From positions 322,460 through 386,459 of the forward strand of contig CAVOJY010000003.1 in assembly GCA_963696405.1 (NCBI GenBank): a stretch of 64,000 nt of DNA, written 5' to 3'. Both the position numbers and the translations under genes were made by a program. The stretch is from CAVOJY01 sp963696405 (GTDB taxonomy: Bacteria; Chloroflexota; Limnocylindria; Limnocylindrales; CSP1-4). The notes beneath the pieces are model-generated. The model had not been told where the DNA came from. It searched no databases and saw nothing but the letters and a program-made list of their open reading frames with translations. Below are positions 37,661 to 46,656 of the stretch, piece after piece (positions within the stretch are counted from its first letter, which is position 1; the number at the start of each line of letters is the position of its first letter).

Positions 37661-37670
37661 ACATCATTTT
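37650..37670. other. Composition junction between GC-rich and AT-rich DNA
   Basis: Left of here the DNA is strongly GC-rich with short spacers; right of here it is AT-rich with long spacers and different genes. The boundary lies inside a small minus-strand frame that joins the 5' end of one gene to the 3' end of another. No integrase, tRNA end, att repeat or IS is visible at the point itself. Confidence 0.8.
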
Positions 37671-37691
37671 AATTGTTGTTCGCTTCAACAT
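37662..37691 (-). pseudogene. 5' end of an unidentified gene cut by the junction
   Basis: The minus-strand ATG at 37691 has a consensus Shine-Dalgarno AGGAGG 5 nt upstream (forward CCTCCT) and encodes MLKRTTIKMM, a basic N-terminus like that of a signal peptide or chemoreceptor, before the sequence switches composition. Gene identity cannot be told. Confidence 0.6.
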
Positions 37692-37735
37692 GATTCCTCC
37701 TGATTTGTGTACGTGTTATGTTTCAACTGTGTACC

Positions 37736-37776
37736 ACTATAAAGGACTCGCAGGCCGAGTCTTTGACTTAAGTCAA
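37736..37776 (-). promoter_or_regulatory. FNR/CRP-family site and promoter (class II arrangement)
   Basis: A perfect 14-bp palindrome TTGACTTAAGTCAA (37763-37776) is followed on the minus strand by a TATAGT -10 box (37736-37741). The palindrome centre lies about 41 nt upstream of the expected start (near 37729), the position used by FNR-type activators. Between them is a second inverted repeat GACTCG-N5-CGAGTC (37745-37761). It drives the truncated gene starting at 37691. Confidence 0.7.
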
Positions 37777-37908
37777 GAAAAACACTTTTTTTCAAGGATT
37801 GTCAGCATGAATTGCCTAAAATAAATATATCTATATATCTTAAAATAAACTGCATTTTCCCAGAGAAAGTTAGCAGCATACCATATCTTGTATCCCTGCT
37901 TGGCTGCC

Positions 37909-38041
37909 AAAAGTCCACACTACGGCTCTCTAACTGGCCTGGATAAATAAAAACCGTAAAAATTCAATGCTACCAACCCTATCATGGAATAAATCTGGTG
38001 TTGTACTGCGGTCAAGACGATGACACGTAAAGTGGAGTTTT
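37909..38041 (+). mobile_element. MITE-like element, copy A
   Basis: 133-bp non-coding element with imperfect 16-bp terminal inverted repeats AAAAGTCCACACTACG and CGTAAAGTGGAGTTTT. It shares the internal GGCTCTCTA, TACCAA-CCTATCAT and AATAAAT blocks with copies B and C. The left flank from 37877 (CATACCATATCTTGTATCCC) is also shared with copy B, so the real unit may be longer. No transposase nearby. Confidence 0.75.
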
Positions 38042-38136
38042 ACTAAAGCAATTTTCATTCTTTCCTTATCGAAGGGGCTTTGAAAACTTTTAGAATCGTG
38101 CTATTCGTCTTTATTGAAAATTCAGAGGTTCACTCA

Positions 38137-38409
38137 ATGAAAACACATTTTTTCCCCTTTGTCAGCGATGTCGCAAAAATTAAAGAACTTGATTTGCCAA
38201 CGCCTGAGACTATATTGCAGCTTTTGTTCGTGCTGTCCGAACAATACGGGAAAGAGATGAAAACCCTATTACTCACTGAAGACAACAGGCTGCATCCGGA
38301 TATGATAGTCCTACTTAATGGTAGACATATTGAGTTTGTTAATGCCGAAGAATCAAAACTTGTCGATGAAGATACAGTCAGTTTCTTCTCGCGTATTGCT
38401 GGAGGTTAA
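38137..38409 (+). CDS. MoaD/ThiS-like ubiquitin-fold sulfur carrier protein
   Basis: 90-residue beta-grasp protein ending in the diagnostic double glycine (FFSRIAGG). ILQLLFVLSEQYGKEMKTLLL, MIVLLNGRHIEF and LVDEDTVSFFSRI match the MoaD family layout. The C-terminal GG is adenylated and thiocarboxylated in molybdopterin, thiamin or tungsten-cofactor pathways. ATG 38137 was preferred over the upstream in-frame 38080, which adds an odd hydrophobic extension. No MoaE, MoeB or aldehyde oxidoreductase is next to it, so the pathway is open. Confidence 0.85.
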   Translation: MKTHFFPFVSDVAKIKELDLPTPETILQLLFVLSEQYGKEMKTLLLTEDNRLHPDMIVLLNGRHIEFVNAEESKLVDEDTVSFFSRIAGG

Positions 38410-38525
38410 TCTCAAATCGTTAAAAATACATGGGGGTTCTTGCAAGACTCGTTAGAGTGGTTAGGAAAATATTAGACACATTCAATAATAGTAGACATCG
38501 ACATATTTCATCAGGAGAAAACGCC

Positions 38526-39404
38526 ATGATCCTTTATGTGGGAGCAACAGGCCATCTGGGCAGCGCAACGGTGCGTAAGCTCGCACAAAGCGGGAAAAAG
38601 ATCAGGTGCCTGGTGCGGCAGAGCTCGGATATGATCGGGCTTGAGTCGACGGGCGCGGAGATCGTCAGGGGCGATTTACGAGATCATGCGTCGGTCAGAG
38701 AGGCACTGGACGGTGTCGATACGGTTATCAGCAGCTTTGCCACCAATATCGCAAAGGAGCGGAGTGTCGCTGCCCTCTGGGCCAATGACTATGAGGGCAA
38801 TCTTGCGCTCATTCGCCTGTCGCGAGAGGCGGGCGTGAGGAAGTTTATTTTTGTGAGTTACTGGGGCCTTGCCAAGTTCGGCGATTTCGAGCACGGGAAA
38901 ATAAAGAAAATGGTGGAGGACCTGCTGACGGTCAGCGGCCTTGACTATACGGTCTTCAGGGTAACCACGCTTGCCACGGACATGTCGGAGCTTCTGGGGC
39001 GCACGCTGCAGCGGAAGGGCCGGGTCCCTCTGCTCATGAAGCCCTCTGAAAAGATCAGGCCCATACTGCTTGAAGACCTGGCCTGGTGCATGGCCGATGC
39101 CATCGACAACCCCAAAGCTTCCCGCAGGATCATCGAGGCGGCGGGAGAAGAGGAGTACGATTTCCGCAGCTTCGAACAGCTCTTCTGCCGGGCTCTGGGT
39201 AAAAAAGTCCGCTTCATTTTCTTGCCCCTGCCGCTTGCAAGGTTTGCTGCTTCATGCATCGATTTCGCGACCGGCAACCGGTATAATGCCCGGGGTATTC
39301 TCTCGGCCTTCACCGGCGGCAGCACCTGCGATATTACCGGTATGAAATCGGTTTTTGATGTTGCGGCAGGGCAGCTTCGCCCGGTACCTGGAGGATTTTT
39401 TTAA
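38526..39404 (+). CDS. NmrA-like NAD(P)-binding protein (probable C-terminal frameshift)
   Basis: About 292 residues. Starts MILYVGATGHLGSATVRKLA, an atypical-SDR NAD(P)-binding motif, behind CAGGAGAAA. Then IRCLVR, EIVRGDLRDHASVREAL and KFIFVSYWG follow; the middle LDYTVFRVTTLATDM resembles NmrA/HSCARG and complex-I assembly (NDUFA9-like) proteins. It acts as a redox-sensing regulator or reductase; substrate unknown. Another frame after about 39,370 gives a more natural end (FARYLEDFFKDAREQERG, stop 39432), so a 1-nt error is likely near the 3' end. Confidence 0.85.
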   Translation: MILYVGATGHLGSATVRKLAQSGKKIRCLVRQSSDMIGLESTGAEIVRGDLRDHASVREALDGVDTVISSFATNIAKERSVAALWANDYEGNLALIRLSREAGVRKFIFVSYWGLAKFGDFEHGKIKKMVEDLLTVSGLDYTVFRVTTLATDMSELLGRTLQRKGRVPLLMKPSEKIRPILLEDLAWCMADAIDNPKASRRIIEAAGEEEYDFRSFEQLFCRALGKKVRFIFLPLPLARFAASCIDFATGNRYNARGILSAFTGGSTCDITGMKSVFDVAAGQLRPVPGGFF

Positions 39405-39520
39405 AGACGCAAGGGAGCAGGAGAGGGGTTGAGTTTATTTAATGTGTCAGTTTTCAAGTGAACCTTGATCAGGCCAAGATTGATAGGTCATACCATATCT
39501 TGTATCCCTGCTTGGCCGCC

Positions 39521-39648
39521 AAAACTCCACACTACGGCTCTCTACCTGGCCAAATGAAATTCTCTAAAATTCAACATTACCAAACCTATCACGCAATAAA
39601 TCCGGCTTCGTTCTGTCGTTTAGCAACTATCACGTAGTGTAAATTTTT
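39521..39648 (+). mobile_element. MITE-like element, copy B
   Basis: 128-bp copy with ends AAAACTCCACACTACG and CGTAGTGTAAATTTTT. The interior CTACCTGGCCAAATGAAATT and CAACATTACCAAACCTATCA are nearly identical to copy C. The shared left flank with copy A starts at 39489. Confidence 0.75.
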
Positions 39649-39756
39649 TCAGATTTACCTATTTCGGTCAAATCCGAATTAGAGCAAGCCTGTATTTAAT
39701 GACCCAGTACCTGATTAAAATTTTTCGGTATGTGAAAGCATCTTGAGGGAGGAGCG

Positions 39757-39799
39757 AGTGCAGGAAGCATGAAAGGGGGAGTAACATACTCCCTGCACT
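39757..39799 (+). other. Stem-loop structure
   Basis: Nested inverted repeats: outer AGTGCA/TGCACT and inner GGGAGT/ACTCCC around AACAT. Could be an RNA structure or a REP-like palindrome; role unknown. Confidence 0.5.
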
Positions 39800-39921
39800 G
39801 CTATGAAGAGCTTTATATTTCTTTCTATAAACCGTTCAGGAAGCCTTTTGTTTCATTTTTCTGATTCGTGCAAAATTTTCATGGAGGGGACAGGGGTGAT
39901 GGCGAAATAATGAGCCTTCCC

Positions 39922-40049
39922 AAAAGTCAACACTACGGCTCTCTACCTGGGCAAATGAAATTCTCTAAAATTCAACATTACCAAACCTATCATGCAATAA
40001 ATCCGGCGCTGTACTGTCATTTAGCAACTATCACGTAGTGTGGACTTTT
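39922..40049 (+). mobile_element. MITE-like element, copy C (best-preserved ends)
   Basis: 128-bp copy with 16-bp inverted ends AAAAGTCAACACTACG and CGTAGTGTGGACTTTT (one mismatch). Same orientation and interior as copy B, including AGCAACTATCACGTAGTG. Confidence 0.8.
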
Positions 40050-40076
40050 TCTGATTTGTGTTGACCACAACATATA

Positions 40077-40112
40077 GAAAAAGCAGAGCCGTTATGACTC
40101 CGCTTTCTTTTG
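40077..40112 (-). terminator. Rho-independent terminator of the 42297-40268 gene
   Basis: On the minus strand AGCGGAG-loop-CTCTGCT followed by TTTTTC, about 155 nt after the stop of the minus-strand gene. Confidence 0.55.
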
Positions 40113-40267
40113 TTTCTGTAATTTTCTGTATTTTTATTTGTTAGCTCGTTGCGGATAATCATTGATAAAAACTGACGATCACTAGCATTGGTCTATTGGC
40201 ATGCAATAAAATCAGGCCTGTTGTACGTCAAGGCAAACGCAGACGCATATTATTGACGGGCAAATCG

Positions 40268-42297
40268 TTACTGCTTTTTAATCAGCAGCGTATATGCTGT
40301 GTGCTTGTCAAGGCTGATGCTGATGCCGCTTATCAATTCACTCCCACGATATGCCCGGCTTGTATTTTTTGCTGCATCGGTTACCACGTAATCCGCATCT
40401 TTTTCCACAGCAAACCATTCAGGCCACTCATTTACTCTCGGGTAATTAACGGCGCTGGTCAGTTGGTGACGAGGGTGATCAAAGTAAAGTTTCCCCCGCC
40501 ATTCAAGTTCGCTTTCCAGGTGCAGGTAGAGCCCATCGGCGCTGCGGTATGCTCCCACGCGCACATCCTCCCTCCATGGTTTCAGATACGTTCCCTGAGT
40601 CTTAAAAAAGCCGTAGAGCAGCGAAGTGCGAATAAAATTACCGTCTAGATAGTCCTTGTTTACTGAGCCATCAGGTTTTTGTATAGCGAAGAGCGAGCCT
40701 GCTTCTTCATCCATCCATCTGAAGGCGCTGGGTACGGGTATTCTGTTGAGCAGGTAGAGGGCGCTTTCTATGCTGTCAACCTGCCCGTCCATCTCAAACT
40801 CTCTCTCCCAGGGGAAAAAGGAATAGCAGGTGGATATTCTCCAGAGTCCTTTTGACCTCCTGCCGGTATGTATGTATGGAAGGGTGCGCTATCCCCTTGT
40901 TCTCCAGCACCTGCGCCAATGCAAGGTAGGCGGCATACATATATCCCCAGTTGTCGCAAAGGGGCCCCTTTCTCACCTGGAGCGGCTCTCCCTGCCGGTC
41001 AAGGGCATTGAACCAGAGCCCGTCCTTGTTCCTGCCCTTGGCCAGTAGCAGGTCCATCATGGTGAGCAGGGGCGGGATATAGGTGCTGCATCGCGGCCTC
41101 GAGGCCAGGCATTCAATGCAGGCAAGCTCTGCCAGCCCCGTGATAAGCTCATTGCCGTGGTCCCGCAGCCATACTTCATTTGTGGCGAAGTTTCCGGTTT
41201 TAAAATCCCACTGCTTGGGCGGAAGAAAGCCGCTGCGGGGCAGTATTTCAAGAAGGTACACATCCCCGAGTCCGCTCTGCCCACTCAAGATAGATTTTTT
41301 TGCCTGTGGCTGAATACAGGCGGCAGAGCCCCTGCAGGAGATCCCCGTTCGGTTCGGCAAGATCGGAGGGGATCGCGCCGTAGGATGTTTGTACCGGAGC
41401 GACAGCCCAAATCCTGCTCATCAATTCTTCCATTCGATCAAGCCAGGGACCCCTGCCCAGCCTTTCGGTAATCGGGACAAGACCGTCTTTGATATACTCC
41501 GCGGCGCCGAAGATCTGCTCTTTGAGCCCTTCATCGATCAGCGTTCCGCTGCCCAGCAGCACTGTTTGCGGCAGGGCAAAGGGTTGAGAGAGAGACTTTT
41601 CTTTTTCAAGCGTTTCCAGCAGTTTCGCGTAAGCCTCGTCATCGATAAAATGAGCTGCGATAATAAGAAAGGGGAAAAGATCTGCGGCCACATTGCGATA
41701 ATCCCAGAACTTGATGTCTACATACACATATCCCGGGAACAGCCTGGTAGATGGATCCTGCTGCTGCATCCAGTAATCAAGCATTGCCTCCGCACGGTTC
41801 AAGGCCTCTGAAGCTAGCACACTGTTTATCTTTGCAGCCTCGGCAAAATTCTGCTCGCGCTCTGCATCTTCCAGCTCCTGCAAAACATAGTACCGCAGGG
41901 TTTTAAAGGTAAGGGGGCTTATTTTATGGGAGCGAAAACCCCTTTTGCTCATCCCGCGCATATCCTGTATATCTTCAAGTGTTGGGCGTGAACTATAGGA
42001 GAGCGACGGTGGCAATAGCTGTTGCATCCATGGGGTGAAATAAAGACCACTGATAAGAACTATGAAACAGACGGGATGATAATTTTTTTGTGCTGCATCG
42101 GGAAACTTTTCAGGGTGGTTTATGACAGGCGATCTCTTTAAAAACAGACAGGAACTTGCTGTGGTGCAGTGATAAAAATATAAAATTAAGTCTTGTGTGT
42201 CAAGGCATATAGCGGCGCATGATATAATTCGGCGGTTTTGGCAATCCAGGGCAAACCATATAATGTTGTTGTATCTGTTGCCTTTAAGCTTACACAA
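40268..42297 (-). CDS. Large membrane-anchored protein of unknown function (two frameshifts)
   Basis: About 600-670 residues in three frame segments (42297 to about 41,310; about 41,350 to 40,794; 40,792 to 40268). A hydrophobic segment (VCFIVLISGLYF) near the beginning suggests a signal anchor. The body is helix-rich and full of aromatic and Asp residues (YWMQQQDPSTRLFPGYVYVD, GNFATNEVWLRDHGNELITGL, GLWFNALDRQG, DNWGYMYAAYLALAQ), the look of an alpha/alpha-barrel as in carbohydrate lyases or glycosidases. Family not recognised. Start uncertain. It faces the LPS-kinase genes divergently. Confidence 0.65.
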
Positions 42298-42563
42298 TAG
42301 TCTTGCCCCGGGGAGTTGGTCAACCGCCCCGCTTTTCCTACGCCATGATTAATGCGGGCGTACTTTTAAGAAACAGGTCCTGGCCACAATGAATGGTCAG
42401 GCCCAGCTAAACTCAAAATGATTAAGCCACAGCCTCTCCGGTGATAAAAGGCAAAAGCCGTATGGCAAAAGCCGTATTGCCATAAAGAGCAGACTCCTGT
42501 ATACTCTTAATCTTTTTTAAATTGTGGATAAAGCGTCCGCGTTTCAAGTGAAAGGAGTCTCAC

Positions 42564-43394
42564 ATGGCTGAAGTCGTGCGCTACGACAATCTTATGCAGT
42601 ATCTGCTGCGCAAAAACGGCAATTACCTGTTTAAAGTGCCGTTTCGGGGCGGCTGGGCAGTGCTCAAGAACTACCAGGGCTCGCGCAGCCAGTTCGCCTA
42701 TATGAAAAAAAGCGTCACCAACATACTCTACTATAACCAGACCTCGTTCATGCCCAGAGGGCGTTTGAAAACCGAGCTTGCCTGCATGCGCCTGTGGCGC
42801 GAGGCGGGGGTGCGGGTGTTTGACATTTATGACGACGTGGTCGTGGAGGGTCTTCAGGAAGGCTTCTACGCCATGTTCGAGTATGTGGACCGGCCGAAGT
42901 TCATCATGTACTTTGCCGACAAGAGCGTGCCGCTGGAAGAAAAGCTCGAGGTCTGGCGCAGGTTTCTGCCGGTCTGGCACCGGCGGCTGGCCCTTGCCAT
43001 CGAGCGCCGGGAGGCGCGCCTGATTCATGAAAACGGCGACATGAAGCATGTGATGATCATGCCCGACGGCGGCTTTTTGTTTTTTGATTTTGAAATGGCC
43101 TATCGCTCCCCCAACCGCGTGCCCGAGTTTGTGGCCCATGAGATACTTGCCTATCTCAAATCGCTGTGCAAAACCGTGGGCCGCGACCAGTGGCCGATTT
43201 TTCTCAAGGAAACGGCCCTGCACTTCCCCGATAAAAAGCTGCTCCGAAGCGCCTATGAGTTTCAGTTCGAGCACCCCAATCCCGCCCTGCGCGTGCTCAG
43301 GCTCCTTGACCGCCTGCTGCGGCTGAAAAACAGGAAATATTTTTCCAAATACAATGTGGCGCGCCGCCTGCGCGATATTATTGATGCAGTCTGA
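42564..43394 (+). CDS. Lipopolysaccharide kinase (Kdo/WaaP)-like protein
   Basis: 276 residues behind a clear AAGGAG. It has a protein-kinase-like fold: an N-lobe with GGWAVLKNYQGSRS (candidate ATP-binding Lys), then the catalytic loop HENGDMKHVMI and a metal-binding FFDFEMAY in place of DFG. This is the pattern of the Kdo kinase/WaaP/Bud32-like group that phosphorylates LPS core sugars. Cytoplasmic or membrane-peripheral. A related gene follows directly. Exact substrate unknown. Confidence 0.8.
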   Translation: MAEVVRYDNLMQYLLRKNGNYLFKVPFRGGWAVLKNYQGSRSQFAYMKKSVTNILYYNQTSFMPRGRLKTELACMRLWREAGVRVFDIYDDVVVEGLQEGFYAMFEYVDRPKFIMYFADKSVPLEEKLEVWRRFLPVWHRRLALAIERREARLIHENGDMKHVMIMPDGGFLFFDFEMAYRSPNRVPEFVAHEILAYLKSLCKTVGRDQWPIFLKETALHFPDKKLLRSAYEFQFEHPNPALRVLRLLDRLLRLKNRKYFSKYNVARRLRDIIDAV

Positions 43395-43452
43395 AAGCCC
43401 GCAGCCGAAAAGACACACCACATTCCTCGGCATGCAGGCCGAGGTGCTTGCC

Positions 43453-44258
43453 ATGAGCAGGCGGGGCGACGGCAGCACACCGCGTGCTGAAAGTGGATTT
43501 GCGGGGCACGCCTGTCGTGCTGAAAGTGCTATGGCCTCAAGGGCAGCCGTTTGCAGGCCCTGTCGCGCCAGTTCGGCTCGCGGCTGCTGCTGGGGAAGTC
43601 GACCTATACGGCCCGGGGCCGCTATGCCACGGAACGGTCAGTTCTCGAACTATGGCGCCGTGAAGGATTTGATACACCCCGGGTGCTCGATATCCCCGAG
43701 CTTGCCGGGGTTGGGCAGCCCTGTCTTGCTATGGAGTTCGTGCCCGGTGAGCTCATGTCAAAGCTCATCCGCTCAGCAGACGAGCCTCTTGCCAGAAAAA
43801 AAGAGCTGGTGGCCCGTTTTGCAGAAACCGCCGGCCGGCGCCACAGCCGCGCCCTCGATCTTTCTGAGCCGGGCCTGATTTTCAAGCATCCCACCTTCAG
43901 CCATATCATTGTGAGCGGTGAGCGTCTCGTGCATTTTGATTTCGAGCAGGCCCTGACCCATACAAGCGGCATCGAGCGCTATATCCGGCATGAAATAGCC
44001 GGGTTTCTGCATGCCCTGCCGCGCGCGGACAGGGAGCTTTTTTCTGAGCTTTTTACCTCCTTCAGCACGAGCTATCCCGACAGGCAGCGCCTTGATCTGG
44101 TTATCGCCGAGCTTCAGCGCTTCGGCACCGTGCCGCTTGCTTCGTGGCTTGAGCCGTTCGGCGGGCTTTTCCTTCGCTTCAAGCGCTATGAAAAGATGGC
44201 AAAGCTCGCGCGCTCTTTTGCGGCAGCGCCTCCTGCCGGAACGACGACTGCAGGCTGA
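43453..44258 (+). CDS. Second LPS-kinase-like protein, catalytic loop degenerate (two frameshifts)
   Basis: About 265 residues, paralogous to the preceding gene: VDLRGTPVVLK, GLKGSRLQALSRQFG and ATERSVLELWRREGFDTP align with its N-lobe. The first part is spread over three frames, with breaks near 43,470 and 43,532; from 43,551 it reads through. The loop equal to HENGDMKHVMI reads KHPTFSHIIV, without the catalytic Asp and Lys, while HFDFEQAL keeps the metal-binding motif. It may be a pseudokinase partner of the upstream enzyme. Start ATG 43453 is uncertain. Confidence 0.65.
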
Positions 44259-44319
44259 CCCCCTTGCATGGCCGCAGCGCTTCATTCAGCCCTGGCGTCT
44301 TAATCATTGAGGACAGACA

Positions 44320-44703
44320 ATGCATATAACCCGCTTTGATGCACACACCTATGTCCCCGCAAGCCACGAGGATTCTGTTGATCCCGGCGTCTGGAAGAAA
44401 GTGCTTTTCAGCCGGGCCGACAGTATCAGCGGCAGCGTTCAGATGATCAATTGGGCACATCTTCCCGCAGGCAGGATATTCCGGGGCCACTATCATGAAG
44501 ACATGCAGGAGATTTTCATTATCGTAAAGGGGCGGCCGCGCATTACCATTGACAATGAGACAGCCGAGCTTGGGCCCGGCGACGGAGTTGTTATACCCGA
44601 AGGCGCGGTGCATGTCATGGAGGCCCCCTCCGGTCAGGAGGATGTGGAGTATATAGCTTTGGGGATTTCCCGGGGTGCGGGCGGCAAAACGATTACTGTA
44701 TAA
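44320..44703 (+). CDS. Cupin-domain protein
   Basis: 127-residue single-domain cupin. Motif 1 is GHYHEDMQEIFIIVKG (His-x-His plus Glu metal ligands) and motif 2 is PEGAVHVMEAPSG with the last His. Metal-binding small cupins act as isomerases, dioxygenases or sugar-modifying enzymes; nothing here is specific. It follows the LPS-kinase pair after 60 nt and ends at a strong bidirectional terminator. Confidence 0.88.
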   Translation: MHITRFDAHTYVPASHEDSVDPGVWKKVLFSRADSISGSVQMINWAHLPAGRIFRGHYHEDMQEIFIIVKGRPRITIDNETAELGPGDGVVIPEGAVHVMEAPSGQEDVEYIALGISRGAGGKTITV

Positions 44704-44733
44704 AAAAAGACGGTGCGGACACCGTCTTTTTTT
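44702..44733. terminator. Bidirectional rho-independent terminator
   Basis: AAAAAAAGACGGTG-CGGA-CACCGTCTTTTTTT: 14-bp perfect arms and a 4-nt loop, between the convergent cupin gene (+) and the EIIA fusion gene (-). It works in both directions. Confidence 0.95.
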
Positions 44734-44756
44734 ATTCCAGTTCAGACGAACTGCCT

Positions 44757-45582
44757 TCAGATAATGGTTTTTTTCGTCAGCTGGTTTAAAACCTGCCACA
44801 TTTTTTCCGGCGTTTTGCAGTCAAGCAGCTTTTCCCGCGCGGGAGCTTCGCGGAAGGATTCCATGAGGCCCGTGATGAGCTGCAGGTAGAACGCGCTTGC
44901 CGCAAGGGGGATCACCATGAAGAAAAAAATGCGGGTAAGATGTTTTTTTGGTGCGCCGAAAGCAATGCCGTCTTTCTTGAGGCCGCAGGCCAGGATGAGC
45001 CCGCCGCCTTCAACGCCGCGCACATGCGGGAAGGCAAGGCCGTGCTCGATAGCCGTCGGCACGATTGATTCGCGGCTCAGCGCCACCTCCAGAAGCCGTT
45101 CTGGCTCTTCAATATAGCCCTGCTCGGCCAGAAGCTGCGTCATCTCGGCAAGCGCCTCCTGGCGGTCTTTTCCGGCAAGCTCGGGTATCATGAGCCTGCT
45201 TGCCGAAAACCGGTCAAGGCCGGCGCTGGGCTTGGACACGCGCTTCACCTGCCGGGGCAGGCTGTCGCGGTAATAGATGATGCGGGTGCAGCGGGGGCAC
45301 TGCATGATTTTTTCCCCCACCTGCACTTCATAGGCAAGGATGGTGGGCACAGCCATGCCGCAGCCCGTGCAGATGCCCTTGGCCATGGGCACGACGGCCG
45401 TGGAATAATGCTTGATGAGCTTTTGAAAAAGCTGGGCTATTTCTTTCGGGACGCCGCCGGTCAGCGACTTTATGGATTCTTCAAGCGTTTGAAGGTGGGC
45501 TTCCGTGGTAAGGGCTTTCTGTTCTTGCAAGGGTGAAGCTCAGGTCCTGCAGCTGTATCAGTTGATTCATTATTTGCTTCAT
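44757..45582 (-). CDS. Coiled-coil/C4 zinc-ribbon protein fused to a PTS EIIA domain (one frameshift)
   Basis: About 275 residues. The N-terminal part (MKQIMNQLIQLQDLSFTL, then QEQKALTTEAHLQ) is an amphipathic coiled coil, followed by a four-Cys zinc ribbon CTGCGMAVP...CPRC as in DUF164/CdsZ proteins. From about residue 120 comes a type-2 (fructose/mannitol-like) PTS EIIA domain with the phosphorylatable His in LAFPHVRG. A frameshift near 45,530 separates the first 20 residues. Such EIIA proteins without a sugar permease act in regulatory (PTS-Ntr-like) phosphorelays; the zinc ribbon could bind a partner or nucleic acid. Confidence 0.82.
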
Positions 45583-45681
45583 GCGCGGGCGTCTCCGTGA
45601 TAAAAGGTGGTTAGAGAGGTGTGAAATGCGTACTCTTATATCTATAGGAAAATCGGGATTTTTTCAAGAGGAATCGCCTGT

Positions 45682-46647
45682 ATGGCACTAGAGATAAACT
45701 CCTCGACCATACCCGTTACTGCCATTGATTTTCATGACAGGGCTTTTGTCGTCACGTTCGGCAGAGCCTGCGGACGGGCTTGTCAGCTCAATTCAGGAGG
45801 CGGGGCTCATCAACCCGCCGGTGCTGGCCGCACAGCCTGGAAAGCCAACATACCGCATTGTCTGCGGTTTTTTGCGCGTGCAGGCCCTGCGGCAGCTGGG
45901 CTTTGCCGGAGTTTCCGGCGCGCGTTATACAGCCGGGCGCAACAGAGGCTGAAATGCTTGCCTGTGCGCTGCATGATAATCTGTGCCACCGGGCTTTTAA
46001 TCCGGTTGAGCAGGCAGGAGCCATTGCGCGGCTTTTGTGCTATCTGCCGGAAAATGAGGTGGTGGGCCGGTGGCTGCCGCTGCTGGGGCTGCCGCCGACC
46101 ATGAAAGCTCTTGATACGTGTCTGCGCATCGACGGGCTTGAGCATGAGCTGAAAGAAGCCCTTGCAGCCGGCCTGCTGTCCGGGCACAGCGCCGCAGAGC
46201 TTGCTGCGCTGCCGGCTGATGACCGGCTGGCCTTGTACAATCTTTTTACCTCCGTGCATCTGAGCGTCAGCAAGCAGGCCGAGGTCATTGAAAGCTGCGG
46301 TGATCTTGCCCGGCGAGACAATATGACCATATGCGGCATACTTCAGTCCGAAGGGATTCAGGAAATTCTTGCAGCCCCGAATCCCAATCTGTCGCAGAAA
46401 GGAGAGCAGGTCCGGGCATGGCTCAGGAGCTGCCGTTTTCCCCGGCTTACCCGCCGGGAAGAGCGCTTTACCGCCCTTGCAAAAAAGCTGCCCCATGCAG
46501 GCGGCGTTCGCCTGGTGCCGCCGCCGTCATTTGAAGGCGGCTACGTATCGCATCGAGATAGCTTTTTCGCGGCAGGAAGCACTTGCAGCTGCAGCCCGAA
46601 CCGTGCAGGCTCTTGCCGAAGATTCCCGCCTGCGGCGAGCTTCTTGA
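45682..46647 (+). CDS. ParB/Srx-nuclease-like domain protein (frameshifted)
   Basis: About 320 residues read through three frames (breaks near 45,765, 45,935 and 46,545). The N-terminus has the ParB-like fold: LVSSIQEAGLINPPVL, TYRIVCGFLRVQALRQLGF (the G-x-R turn) and LHDNLCHRAFNPVEQAG, followed by helical KorB/ParB-like segments (LKEALAAGLLSGHSAAELAALP). This is the layout of ParB/Spo0J-type CTPases, although plain ParB-domain regulators look alike. It is followed 9 nt later by the radical SAM gene, so both are likely one operon. No parA nearby. Confidence 0.72.
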
Positions 46648-46656
46648 GGACGGGCA

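Larger units (their letters stand above)
37692..38136. other. Intergenic region, 445 bp
   Basis: Holds the FNR-like promoter (minus strand) and MITE-like copy A. No gene seen. It lies between the truncated gene and the MoaD-like gene. Confidence 0.6.
39405..40267. other. Long intergenic region with MITE-like copies B and C
   Basis: About 860 bp without a supported gene. It holds two MITE-like elements, a stem-loop at 39757-39799 and a terminator at 40077-40112 for the minus-strand gene. Confidence 0.6.

Noticed and set aside
37877..40049. CRISPR array from the repeated blocks
   Set aside because: Units are about 130 bp, spaced irregularly with genes between them, and end in inverted repeats. 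No short repeats with regular spacers.
40196..40648. 150-codon plus-strand ORF
   Set aside because: Antisense to the C-terminal part of the larger minus-strand gene, which has consistent protein composition and continues into neighbouring frames.
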